This document shows, in pieces, positions 43,949 to 53,300 of a DNA stretch of 57,789 nucleotides. The DNA comes from Polaromonas sp. (GTDB lineage Bacteria > Pseudomonadota > Gammaproteobacteria > Burkholderiales > Burkholderiaceae_C), in NCBI GenBank assembly GCA_028292745.1, contig JAQGLT010000108.1, forward strand, positions 1-57,789, given 5' to 3'. A program made the translations under genes and the position numbers. Numbering within the stretch: the stretch's first letter is position 1; each line of letters starts with the position of its first letter. The notes beneath the pieces were generated by a model that saw only the letters and a program-made list of their open reading frames with translations, did not search any database and had not been told where the DNA came from.

Positions 43949-45322
43949 TCAGACCTTATCATCCGAGTGGGCAAAGCGGCGCAACACCCCCAGTCCCGCA
44001 GCCCGGCCCGTGGCAAAGCAGGCGGTCAGCAAGTAGCCGCCGGTGGGCGCTTCCCAGTCGAGCATTTCGCCGGCACAAAAAACAGGGGGTTTCAAGCCGG
44101 GGGGCACCGTGATCTGCAGTTGCGCATCCAGCCCGGCAAACTTCACGCCGCCCGCGCTGCTGATGGCCTCGTCGATCGGCCGGGCCGCCACCACGCAGAC
44201 CGGCAGCGCCTTGATGCCCAGGGCAAGCCTTACCGGATCGGCAATGGCATCCTTTGCCAGCAACTCATGCAGCATGGCGGTCTTGATGCCGTCCAGGTTG
44301 AGCCGGCTTTTGAGGTGGCTGGACAGCGACCGGGAGCCACGCGGATGGCGCAATTCGACCAATACCTGCTCGGGCGATTTGTCGGGCAGCAAGTCGAGCT
44401 GGAATGTGGCGCTGCCGTGCGCGGCGATCTCGTCGCGCAGCAAGGGTGAAACCGCATAGATCAGGCTGCCTTCCACCCCGGTCGCGGTGGCGATGAATTC
44501 GCCTTTGCGGCTGAAGCTGCGTCCTTGCGAATCGGTGAAGCTCAGCCCCACCGACTTGAACGGCTGGCCCGCAAAACGGCTGGCAAAGTGTTCGGTCCAG
44601 CCAGCCTGGGGGGCCGGGCGCTGGCCGATCAATTCCCTGAGGAAGTCGCGCCGGGTTTCGCCCTGCTCCACGGCTTGCAGCGCGGGCCGGGTCGCCACGT
44701 CAAATCCGCAGTTGGACGGCTGCAGCGGCGCGACGGCCACGCCGCGCTCGGCCAACAGCGGCACCCAGACGCCGTCAGACCCCAGCCGCGCCCAGCTGCC
44801 CCCGCCCAGCGCCAGCACCACGGCATCGGCCTCGACCAGCACGTCCCCGGCCGGGGCTGAAAATTTCAGCGCGCCGCTCTCGGACCAGCCCAGCCAGCGG
44901 TGGCGCATGGAAAACTGCACGCCCGCGGCGCGCAGGCGGTTCAGCCAGGCGCGCAGCAGCGGAGCGGCCTTCATGTCCTTGGGGAAAACCAGGCCCGAGC
45001 TGCCGACAAAGGTTTCCACGCCCAGGGCATCGGCCCAGGCGCGAAGCTCGACGGGACCAAACGCGGCAATCAGCGCCTGCAGGGCCGCGCTGTCCGGGCC
45101 GTAGCGCCGCATCAGCACCTCGGCGGGCTCTGAATGCGTCAGGTTCAGCCCGCCCCGGCCGGCCAGCAAGAATTTGCGGCCGACCGATGGCATGGCGTCA
45201 TAGAGCCGCACCGACACGGCGGCGCCGGCGCTGGCGAGCACCTCGGCAGCCATCAGGCCGGCAGGGCCGCCGCCAATCACGGCAACACGCAAAGGCTGGG
45301 AAGAAGAAACTGAGTGGTTCAC
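43949..45322 (-). CDS. FAD-dependent oxidoreductase of the HI0933/YhiN family
   Basis: The product has 457 residues from a GTG at 45322; in-frame codons further upstream encode an unrelated cysteine-rich stretch. The FAD dinucleotide motif is VAVIGGGPAGLMAAEVLASA. The YhiN hallmark GRKFLLAGRGGLNLTHSEP follows; later come VLALGGGSWARLGSDG and the C-terminal GEMLDWEAPTGGYLLTACFATG, which closes the FAD site. The family is widespread, with unknown substrate. No ribosome site is obvious, so the start is the weak point. Neighbours give no hint of function. Confidence 0.87.
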   Translation of the reverse strand: MNHSVSSSQPLRVAVIGGGPAGLMAAEVLASAGAAVSVRLYDAMPSVGRKFLLAGRGGLNLTHSEPAEVLMRRYGPDSAALQALIAAFGPVELRAWADALGVETFVGSSGLVFPKDMKAAPLLRAWLNRLRAAGVQFSMRHRWLGWSESGALKFSAPAGDVLVEADAVVLALGGGSWARLGSDGVWVPLLAERGVAVAPLQPSNCGFDVATRPALQAVEQGETRRDFLRELIGQRPAPQAGWTEHFASRFAGQPFKSVGLSFTDSQGRSFSRKGEFIATATGVEGSLIYAVSPLLRDEIAAHGSATFQLDLLPDKSPEQVLVELRHPRGSRSLSSHLKSRLNLDGIKTAMLHELLAKDAIADPVRLALGIKALPVCVVAARPIDEAISSAGGVKFAGLDAQLQITVPPGLKPPVFCAGEMLDWEAPTGGYLLTACFATGRAAGLGVLRRFAHSDDKV

Positions 45323-45833
45323 AAAAAAATCCGTCTGTACAAGGTTCAACTTACAAAAACAACAGCGTCGCGCCCGGCCTGCCAACAAGTCCAGAATGCT
45401 ATTCTTTTAATATCGCACTATGCTTATGCATACTGCGCTGCAGCCCGAACAGACTTAAACAATCGCTGCAGACACTAAAAAAAGCATGCCGAGCACGCGC
45501 AGATTATTACCGTTGGCCTGTCGCGCCAGACCAGCAAGTAGCCGCGTCATGCGCAAGGTGCCGGAAGGCCGTGCCGCCATCGGCGCGCAGCGCCAGGCGC
45601 GAACCACAGTCAAGGCTGCTCGGCAATGGCTGGGGTGAATGATGCCCCGGTTTTCTGGCCATGGATTTCCGTCGAGCCGTCGGACTACATCTGTTTGAAC
45701 CGCCGGCCTATGGGTCGCGGCCAGGCGTTCCCCTAAATTTTTTCAAGGCAACGGCCCGCAGCTGCAGGGCGTTTGTTGCGTCATCGTCGGGTCCTCCGAC
45801 AGCCACCGAAATCCAACGTTGGGAGCCACAAGC
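45323..45833. other. Intergenic region upstream of the VWA-kinase-phosphatase operon
   Basis: These 511 bp separate the divergent flavoprotein and VWA genes. No coding frame with supporting features was found. The first 170 bases are AT-richer and contain CTTTTAATATCGCACTATGC, which may hold a promoter. A ribosome site (GGGAG) for the VWA gene lies at 45821-45825. Confidence 0.55.
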
Positions 45834-46784
45834 ATGAGTGTTACCGAGAATCCTGTCACCGCCGCAGCACCGGCCGGCGAAACGCCGCCTTCGCTGGAAC
45901 CGACCACGGCCGCGCCAGCCGAAGCTGCAGCCGCGCCAGATGCGGCCGCTGCCACGGCCGAGGCGCCGGTAGAGCCGGTGGCGCTGGTAGAGCCAGTGGT
46001 GGCCGAGGAAGCTTCCCCCGGTATCGCCGAACCCGCGCAAGCCGCCCCCCTGCCGCAAACCCGCACCAAGACCAAGGGCGTTGCCGACCTCGTGTTTCTG
46101 GTGGATGTGAGCGGCAGCATGGCAACCTGCATTGATGCGCTGCGCAAGAACATCGAGGCGTTCATCGATTCGTTAAGCCATGGCGACGCGAACAATGCCG
46201 CGCCCGTGAAAGACTGGCGCGCCAAGGTGGTGGGCTACCGCGACATTGAAATGGTCGAAGCCGACGGCCTGCCCTGGCTCGTCGACAACGCGTTCGTGCG
46301 CGACGCGGGCGCGCTCAAGTCGCAACTGGCCGCGCTGCAGGCCAACGGCGGCGGCGACGAACCCGAATCGCTCCTGGATGCGCTTTACAAGGTGGCGTCG
46401 ATGGAGGCCACCCCCAAGGGGTCACAGTCGGAAGACCCGGCCAAGTGGCGCTACCGCAGCGATGCGGCACGGGTGGTGATCGTGTTCACCGATGCATCGT
46501 TCAAGGAAACCATGAGCATTCCCGAGGCCAAGGGCGGCTCGCTTCAGGACGTGGCGAATGTCGTCATGGCCAACCGCGTCATCCTGAGCTTGTTCGCGCC
46601 GAATTTCGAGGGCTACGACCGGCTGAGCCAGATCGACAAGTCCGAATGGGAGGTGGTCGAGTTCGAAGGCCTGAACCCGCAGGAAGCGCTGCAGAAGTTC
46701 ACGTCCGACCCGGTGAATTTCCGCACCACGCTCAAGCAGCTGGCCGCCAGCGTCTCGCGCTCGGCCGAAACGGTCGCGCTCTAG
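45834..46784 (+). CDS. VWA-domain protein with Ala/Pro-rich N-terminus
   Basis: The product has 316 residues. Residues 1-80 are Ala/Pro/Glu-rich and probably disordered. A von Willebrand factor A domain follows, with the metal-site motif DVSGSM (D91, S93, S95), GGGDEPES in place of the threonine loop, and VIVFTDAS with D220. No signal peptide or membrane helix, so it is cytoplasmic. GGGAG lies eight bases before the ATG. The next gene (kinase-FHA) begins four bases after its stop. By family, the domain would bind partner proteins via Mg2+; here it is likely the target or scaffold of the kinase-phosphatase pair. TerY-type VWA proteins are the closest functional parallel. Confidence 0.88.
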   Translation: MSVTENPVTAAAPAGETPPSLEPTTAAPAEAAAAPDAAAATAEAPVEPVALVEPVVAEEASPGIAEPAQAAPLPQTRTKTKGVADLVFLVDVSGSMATCIDALRKNIEAFIDSLSHGDANNAAPVKDWRAKVVGYRDIEMVEADGLPWLVDNAFVRDAGALKSQLAALQANGGGDEPESLLDALYKVASMEATPKGSQSEDPAKWRYRSDAARVVIVFTDASFKETMSIPEAKGGSLQDVANVVMANRVILSLFAPNFEGYDRLSQIDKSEWEVVEFEGLNPQEALQKFTSDPVNFRTTLKQLAASVSRSAETVAL

Positions 46785-46788
46785 GGCC

Positions 46789-48159
46789 ATGGCCAAGAAA
46801 CTCAAGGCCGGCGACACGATAAACGGCTACCGCATCACCAAGGTGTTCGGGCCGGGCATGATGGCGATTTCCTATGCGGCGGAGAACCGCGCGGGGCAAA
46901 AGGTGTTCTTCAAGCAGTACAAGTCGCCCGCGCCCACGGTGGTCTGGTACGAGGCCTTCGTCGCCTACCAGAAGGAGCTGTCTGCCCGCGTGCGCAATGG
47001 CACGGCTGGCCACTACGCGGTTCGCCAGCTCGATGCGTTCGAGGGCAAATGGGGCGGGGCCTGCTATTTCCAGACCTACGAGTTTGTTGAAAACGGCGCC
47101 GACCTGCAGCAGATGCTGGACGCCGAGCGGGAACACCACCGCCTCACCAAGTCCGCGCCCGCGCGCAACCCGGCGGTCTGGGCCCACCATGTCACCTGGG
47201 CCAAGGTGCTGGTGGCCGCGATCGCGGCCCTGCACGAATCGCGCATCGTGCATGCCGACCTGAAGCCGGCCAATGCCTACCTGGTCAAGGACGCCACCAT
47301 TGGCACCGGCTACCAGCTCAAGCTCATCGACATGGATTTTTCGCTGCTGGCCGACCGGCGGGCGCCCTGGCATGGCCATCAAGGCTATGTGGGAACCGAC
47401 AACTACCGCTCCCCGGAACACCTGGTGCGCGGCTCGGTGCCCGGCCTGGCGTCGGACGTGTTCACCTGCGGGCTGATGCTTTATGAATTGCTGGCGGGCG
47501 AACACCCCTACTGGCGCGATGACCAGGCCGAGTACGCCAGCCTGGTGCAGGGGTACGCCGCCAAGCCGCCGGCGCTGGTCGGGCTGATGCCGGCGCCGGC
47601 CAGCAATGCCGAGGTGAGCGCCGCGCTGTACCGCTGCCTGTCGCCCGACCCGGCAGTCAGGCCGACCGCCGCCGAACTGCGTGCCGTGTTGAGCGGCCGC
47701 TCTGTGAAGGCGGAACCGGCCAAGCCAGCCGCGCGCGCCCCAGCTCCGGTCGTTCCTGCGGCTGGCACGGCAAAACCGGCCTCCGCTGTCGCCACGCCGT
47801 CCGCTCCTGCTTCCACCTCCGCCCCGCGCACGGTGGCCGAACCGATCACGTCCAACCGGCTCGAACTGACCGGCCCCGATGGCCGGACTGTGCAGATCGG
47901 CGTGCGCACCGAGCTGGGCAAGGCGCTGGCCAGGCAGTTCGGACCCGACGGCGAGTTCTGGGACAACCGCCAGTGCGTGATCGAGCGCAATGCGGGCCGG
48001 CAATGGGTGGTTTCTCCGGTGGCGGGAACCACCAACGAGACCCTCCTCAACGGCCAGGCCCTCACCGCGCCCCGCGCGCTTCGGCACGGCGACCTGATTG
48101 CCGTGGGCCGCCAGGCCAAGGGCGTGATCAAGCTGCCGCTGACCGCCCGGGGCCGCTGA
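46789..48159 (+). CDS. Atypical Ser/Thr protein kinase fused to a C-terminal FHA domain
   Basis: The product has 456 residues. A protein-kinase fold spans 12-300: nucleotide loop FGPGMMAIS with only two glycines, lysine K42 (VFFKQY), catalytic loop HADLKPANAYL (D157, N162) in place of HRD, DMDFS (181-185) where DFG is expected, activation-segment end YRSPEHL, and SDVFTCGLMLYELLAGEHPY. An Ala/Pro linker (305-350) leads to an FHA domain (about 357-450) with RQCVIERNAGRQW and NETLLNGQALT, which should bind phosphothreonine. Key catalytic residues remain, so it is probably active. It lies four bases after the VWA gene and just before a phosphatase gene. Confidence 0.9.
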   Translation: MAKKLKAGDTINGYRITKVFGPGMMAISYAAENRAGQKVFFKQYKSPAPTVVWYEAFVAYQKELSARVRNGTAGHYAVRQLDAFEGKWGGACYFQTYEFVENGADLQQMLDAEREHHRLTKSAPARNPAVWAHHVTWAKVLVAAIAALHESRIVHADLKPANAYLVKDATIGTGYQLKLIDMDFSLLADRRAPWHGHQGYVGTDNYRSPEHLVRGSVPGLASDVFTCGLMLYELLAGEHPYWRDDQAEYASLVQGYAAKPPALVGLMPAPASNAEVSAALYRCLSPDPAVRPTAAELRAVLSGRSVKAEPAKPAARAPAPVVPAAGTAKPASAVATPSAPASTSAPRTVAEPITSNRLELTGPDGRTVQIGVRTELGKALARQFGPDGEFWDNRQCVIERNAGRQWVVSPVAGTTNETLLNGQALTAPRALRHGDLIAVGRQAKGVIKLPLTARGR

Positions 48160-48180
48160 ACACGGAAGATGCCCCACGCC

Positions 48181-49470
48181 ATGCAAACGCCTGCAACCCC
48201 TGCTTTGTCTCCGGCTTTGCCCCAGGCAACGGATGCACCTCAAGCCGCCGGTACTGAAGAACCGGGCCTGGTCATCTTGCCGCCCGCAGCCGTGACCGAG
48301 CCGCCTGCCCCAGAGGCGGGCGAACCAGCCCCCGAAACAGAGCCCGCGGCGGCGCCGGCTCCCCCGGCCTTGCCCGTCGTGGAGGTGCTGGAACTCGACT
48401 GGCGGGCAGTCCGCAGCGCGGCGCACGCGCCCGCCATTCGCGCCCGCATGCACACCGTGGTGCAGCGCATGGAAACCTGGCTCGACAGCGCGGACGGCCC
48501 GGTCATGCTGTTCGACGCAGACCGTTCGCACCCCGGCGACCGGGCCATCCGGGTGGCGCCTCAAGACACTGCGGGCCCGCTGTGGATCATCGGCGACCTG
48601 CATGGCGACCTGCTGGCGCTGGAGGCGTCGCTGGCGCAGATTCGCGCGCATGCGCAGGCCACCGGCGGCCCGACCCCCCGGATCATTTTTCTCGGCGACT
48701 TTTTCGACGATGAAGGGTTTGGCCTGGAGGTCTTGCTGCGCGTCTTTGAATTGATCATGGAGGCGCCTGGGCGGGTGTGCATCGTGGCCGGCAATCACGA
48801 TGAAGCCCTGTCCTACGATGGCAGCCGGTTTGCCTCCAGCGTTTCCCCGTCGGATTTTTCAGATTTCCTCAATGCCAACCTGGCGCACGAATGGATAGAG
48901 CGCGCCGGCAAGCTGACGGTGCGCCTGGTCGCGCAGGTTCCGCGCGCCCTCTTTTTCCCCGACGGGCTGCTGGTGGCGCACGGGGGCTTCCCGCTGGCTG
49001 ATCTGCACGCGAAGCTCATCGAGACAGAAAACTGGAACGATCCGGCCTGCCTGAGCGACTTCACCTGGTCCCGGGCGCACCCCAAGGCACGCCGCAAGAT
49101 GCCCAACCGCTTCTCGCGCGGCAGCCAGTTCGGCTACGAGGACTTTGCCGATTTTTGCGCGCTCAGTGCCCGGCTGGGACGGCCGGTGACGCACATGGTG
49201 CGCGGACACGACCATGTCGAGGACCGGTATGCGCTCTACCCGGCCTACCATGCGCACCCGGTGCTGACCACCGTGGCGCTCTGCCGCCGCCTGGGCCGCG
49301 AGCAGTTCGGCCCCTACGAGCGGGCGCCCACCCTGGCCCGGGTGGTTGAAGCCGGCGTGCCGCAGGTGTACCGGCTGCATATCCCGGCCGCGCTGATCAA
49401 CGAGGTTTTTCCGCAGCCCGACGCGGGCGGGGCAGCGGATGCCACGGCCGGCGGGAAGGCGTCTGCATGA
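48181..49470 (+). CDS. PPP-family metallophosphatase (calcineurin-like Ser/Thr phosphatase)
   Basis: This product has 429 residues with a Pro/Ala-rich N-terminal 65. The phosphoesterase motifs appear in order: GDLHGD (138-143), GDFFDD (172-177), GNHDE (204-208), VAHGGFPL, and VRGHDHVEDR. These give the two-metal site of PPP phosphatases. ATG at 48181 is preferred because GGAAG lies 12 bases before it; an in-frame ATG four codons earlier abuts that site directly. It should remove phosphates placed by the kinase encoded next to it. Its stop overlaps the ATG of the zinc-ribbon gene. TerY-P systems use PP2C here, so PPP is a different solution. Confidence 0.88.
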   Translation: MQTPATPALSPALPQATDAPQAAGTEEPGLVILPPAAVTEPPAPEAGEPAPETEPAAAPAPPALPVVEVLELDWRAVRSAAHAPAIRARMHTVVQRMETWLDSADGPVMLFDADRSHPGDRAIRVAPQDTAGPLWIIGDLHGDLLALEASLAQIRAHAQATGGPTPRIIFLGDFFDDEGFGLEVLLRVFELIMEAPGRVCIVAGNHDEALSYDGSRFASSVSPSDFSDFLNANLAHEWIERAGKLTVRLVAQVPRALFFPDGLLVAHGGFPLADLHAKLIETENWNDPACLSDFTWSRAHPKARRKMPNRFSRGSQFGYEDFADFCALSARLGRPVTHMVRGHDHVEDRYALYPAYHAHPVLTTVALCRRLGREQFGPYERAPTLARVVEAGVPQVYRLHIPAALINEVFPQPDAGGAADATAGGKASA

Positions 49471-50072
49471 CCGGCGTTGTCCTGCGTTGCCCGAACTGTG
49501 GCACCACCCGTGGAGCGCCCGGCGAGTGCGAAGCCTGCCATGAGGCGCAGGTCCGCTATTACTGCACCAACCACGCGCCCGGCCGCTGGCTGGACGCACC
49601 GGCATGCGCGCAATGCGGAGCGCGCTTTGGCGTGGCGGCACCACCGCCGGCGCCCGCCGCGCCCCGCGCCCCACGTCGAAACCCGGCTCCGGCCCGGCCG
49701 CCCGCACCGGCGACGCCCACTTCACGTCCGCATTACCGGCCTGCGGAGCCGCCCAGACCCGGCACAGGCATGGAGCGCCCTGAACGCCCGCGCCCGGCCC
49801 CGGAACGCGAATTCGATTTGCGCGATTCGCGCGAATTTCCCGAGGCGCGCGAGCCCAGGCCGACCAGCCTGCAGGAACTGATCCTGGCCGCAGCCCGCGC
49901 GCGCTCCAGATCGCGTGAAGCAGGGCCCTACCCCGGCGCGGCGCCAACCGGGCGAGGCCTGGGCGGCTGCCTGGGGCGCTTTGTGCTTTTGGTGGTGTTT
50001 TTCTTTTTGGCGCTGGTCAGCGGCTTGTTCCTGTTCGGCGGATCGCTGCTGCGGCTGTTTTTTCCTTTTTGA
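49467..50072 (+). CDS. Zinc-ribbon protein with C-terminal membrane anchor
   Basis: The product has 201 residues. Two zinc-binding knuckle pairs are visible: C8-x2-C11 with C21-x2-C24, and C33-x2-H36 with C47-x2-C50. Residues 55-170 are rich in Pro, Arg and Ala and likely disordered, with charged REFPEARE-type segments. The end (about 174-199) is one hydrophobic helix FVLLVVFFFLALVSGLFLFG, so the protein is tail-anchored with its zinc ribbons in the cytoplasm. ATGA overlap with the phosphatase gene ties it to the operon. It may recruit the complex to the membrane; function unknown. Confidence 0.8.
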   Translation: MTGVVLRCPNCGTTRGAPGECEACHEAQVRYYCTNHAPGRWLDAPACAQCGARFGVAAPPPAPAAPRAPRRNPAPARPPAPATPTSRPHYRPAEPPRPGTGMERPERPRPAPEREFDLRDSREFPEAREPRPTSLQELILAAARARSRSREAGPYPGAAPTGRGLGGCLGRFVLLVVFFFLALVSGLFLFGGSLLRLFFPF

Positions 50073-50091
50073 CGGCTTTCCCGCCTTGGCT

Positions 50092-50220
50092 CCTTCCCCC
50101 GCTGGGGGAAAGAGAAATACCGGGAAAGCCAGGAAACTGGCGCAGGTTATGACCAAAACGGGCTCCAGCGCAGGCAGCGCCTGCGCAAGCAGCTATTAGT
50201 TCAGGAGCAGCAAGCTGCCC
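50092..50220 (-). repeat. R1 long form between convergent zinc-ribbon and AddA-like genes
   Basis: This is the reverse complement match of 12441-12570. Read on the minus strand, it runs from GGGCAGCTTGCTGCTCCTGA through TAATAGCTGCTTGCGCAGGC and TTTCCTGGCTTTCCCGG to the palindrome ending CAGCGGGGGAAGG. It lies in the 265-bp gap between converging genes. Confidence 0.85.
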
Positions 50221-50337
50221 GGCTTCGCTGTTGCCAGCGCAGGTGAAACCGCTCCAGAAATGGAATCGACACTCGACTGACACGCGCGCAACGCGTCCAG
50301 GCAGGCGACGCATCGCCCAACTCTTTTTCACCTCAGC

Positions 50338-53300
50338 TCAGCCCAGTTCCACCATGGTTCCCAGCCCGGTAAGAAACGCGGCTTTCACCACCGATCGCGG
50401 ATAGATCAGCTGCACCGCCGCGCGGTAGGTGCGCATCTGCGCAAGCAGGGCCGGCTGCAGTTCGGGCTGGGGCGCCGATTTATAGTCCAGCACCCACCAC
50501 TGCCCTTCATGCCCGGCATCCTTGCGCTGCACCAGACGGTCCAGCCGCAGCGGCTGGCCCCGGTACACCAGATCGACCTCGTTGGCCTGCCAGGCCACGG
50601 CGTCATCGCACCAGGCCCAAGCGCCAGCGCCTTGCACAATGCACTGCGCCAGCGCCAATGCCTTGGCGGCCTGCGCCGGGCTGAGCCGGAATTCGCGCCC
50701 GACCGCGACCACATGCGCAGGCGTCCACGGGCCGCCCCACTCCAGCAGGCGATGCATCGCCTTGCCAAGCCGTGCATTGGCCGGGTCTTCTGGCGCAAGC
50801 GCATCGGCGGGTGGCGCCAGGGTTTTCGTGCCGGCCAGGACGGGCAGCTCGGGGAGGTGAAACACGTCGGCCAAGGCGCCAGCCGGCGGCTCGCCTGCAG
50901 GGGCGAGGCCGGTCGCCCCGGTGTCAACCCGGAGCGCCACGCTTTCGAGCCCAGGCGCCATGTCCAGCGCAGCCACCCGTTCCTGCAGGCGCCGCCACCA
51001 GCTGTCGGGGGTCGGGCGATGCGGCTCGATGGAAGAAATTGCCAACGTATGCCGGGCCCGCGTCATGGCGACATACAGGGCGTTGAGCTCTTCGCGCTGG
51101 CGGGCGGCCTGCTCGGCGGCCAGCGCGGGCATGGCGCAGGCGGGGGGCCTGACCTCGCTGAGCAAAAACACCAGCTTGCGCGGCGCCGCTGCTTCGCCCG
51201 GCCAGTCCACCAGCACGCCCATGGTGTCGGCGTGGCGCGGGGCGGTGTCGGTGTCCAGCAGCAGCACGGCCTCGGCCTCAAGCCCTTTGGCCCCATGAAT
51301 CGTCAGCAGCCGCACCGCACCGGGGTTGACCGCCACCGGGGCCTGCAGTCCGCCCGCCTTCAGCGCCCGCACCAGGCCATAGGGGGTGGCATAGCGCCCG
51401 CCGTCGCGACCCAGCGCCACGCCAAGCAGCGCGCGCAGATTGGCCAGCACGGTCTGGCGCTGGCTGGCCGGCGCGGCCGCGGCAAAACGCGCCAGCACAT
51501 CGCCGTCGTCGTAGATGGCCTGCAGCGCGTCGTGCGGCGGCAGGCTGTCCAGCCAGCCTTTCCAGCGAGTCAAAACCGTCCCCAGCCCTTGCAGTTCCTG
51601 CGCAAGCAGCTCTGTTTTTTGTAGCAGCTCATACCACGGCAGGTTCAGTTCCCGCTTCAGCAGCGCCAGCTGCACCAGGCTGGTGTCGGGCAGGCCAAAA
51701 AGCGGCGAGCGCAAGGCCCGCGCCAAGGACAGGTCGTGCTGCGGCGACACCAGCACGTCGAGCAGCGCCACCATGTCCAGGACTTCGCAGCAGTCGATCA
51801 GGTCGATTTTCTCGCCGATCTGCGCAGGAACGTTTAGCGCCCGCAGGGCCTGCTGCAGCGGCAGCAGGCCGGCCCGCCTGCGCGACAGCACCATCACGCC
51901 GGAGGGCTGGAGCCCGGCCTGCAGCTGGCTTGCAATCCAGTCGGCGGCCTGCCGGGCCTCCAGGGTGCGCAGGGTTTCCTCGGGCAATTCGCGCGGCGTG
52001 GTCAGGCTGTCGCGCCAGGCGCCCGGCTGGTCATCGGCGTCGCCCGCCCGGTTGCGCGCGATCGGCGGCAGGCAATGGGTCGATCCGGCACGGGTGGAAT
52101 CGGTCGTGTGGTCCCGAAAGCCGTCATAGCCATCCACCACCCGGGCCTGGCCCATGACGGCATTGACGCAGCCGATCACGGCCAGCGCATTGCGGCGGGT
52201 GTGGTCGCAGCTGAGCAGATCGCCCCCCAGTCCTTCGACGACGAAGGCCTGCGCCGCCCGGAACACCTGCGGCTCGGCGCGCCGGAAACGGTAGATGCTC
52301 TGCTTCGGGTCGCCGACCAGAAACACGCTGGGCGCCGCGCCCGCGCCGCCATAGCCGCTCAGCCAGGACGACAGCGCCTGCCACTGCAGCGGGTTGGTGT
52401 CCTGGAACTCGTCGATCATCAGGTGCTTGATGCGCGCATCCAGCCGCTCCTGCACCCAGCCGGCCAGCACCGGGTCGCCCAGCATGACCAGCGCCGCCCG
52501 CTCGACATCGTTCATGTCGATCCACCCGTGCGCGCGCTTGAGCTGGGTGTACTGCGCGATCAGCAGCCGCGTCAGCCGGGCCATTCGCTGCTGGTGCAGC
52601 CAGGCTTCATGCTGCACACGCGCCTGGCAAAGCGCCTGCAGCTCAGCCTCGGCATCTTGCGCCGGCGAAAATTTGGCGAGGTTTTGCGTCAACCGGTCGT
52701 CACCGGCCACGAAAAATGCCTTGCGCAGCATGTCGCACCGGGCCGACAGGTCGCTCACGGCAAAGGCGTCAATCACGGCGGCAGCGGCCTTTTGCGGTGT
52801 CTTGTTCTTTTCAGCCGCAAGCTCGCGCGCGCGCTCCAGCCAGATGCTTTTTGCCAGCGGCGTTCCCAGCGCGGCTTGCGGAAACGCCAGACCGGCAAAG
52901 GCCGGAAACTGCACATCGAAGGGCTGGACCGACGCGTCGACCACGCCTTTTTCGTCCGCCAGCAGGAATTCGGTTCGCTTGTCCAGCGCAGCCTGCAGCG
53001 CCTTGTCGGCCTGAAAGCGGCCATGGCCGGACACCAGCGCCTCAAAGTCGGCCTTCAAAAGCGCATCGGCCGCCAGCGCGGCGTAAAACGGCCGCCACAC
53101 CAGCGCCCGGGCAGGCGCATCGTCTTCCAGCAGTTCGTAGTTGGCGGGCATGCCGAGCCGATGCAGCACCGCCACCGGCGCGCTGCGCAGCAAGGCGGCA
53201 AACCAGCTGTGGAAGGTGCGGATCTGCACCGCCCGCCCGCTGGCCAGCAGGGTGCGGTATAAATTTGACAGCTGCCTGCGCATGTCCTGGCTGGCCTGCG

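Noticed and set aside
46732..48798. Long open frame on the minus strand (about 688 codons) opposite the kinase and phosphatase genes
   Set aside because: It is antisense to two genes with full domain motifs, has no family features and is rich in Arg, His and Gly, as expected of a shadow frame in GC-rich DNA.
51585..51640. Possible further R1 copy inside the addA-like gene (CTGCGCAAGCAGCTC)
   Set aside because: Only about 15 bases match; the rest of the R1 core is not evident, and the encoded ELLAQ is ordinary helicase sequence.
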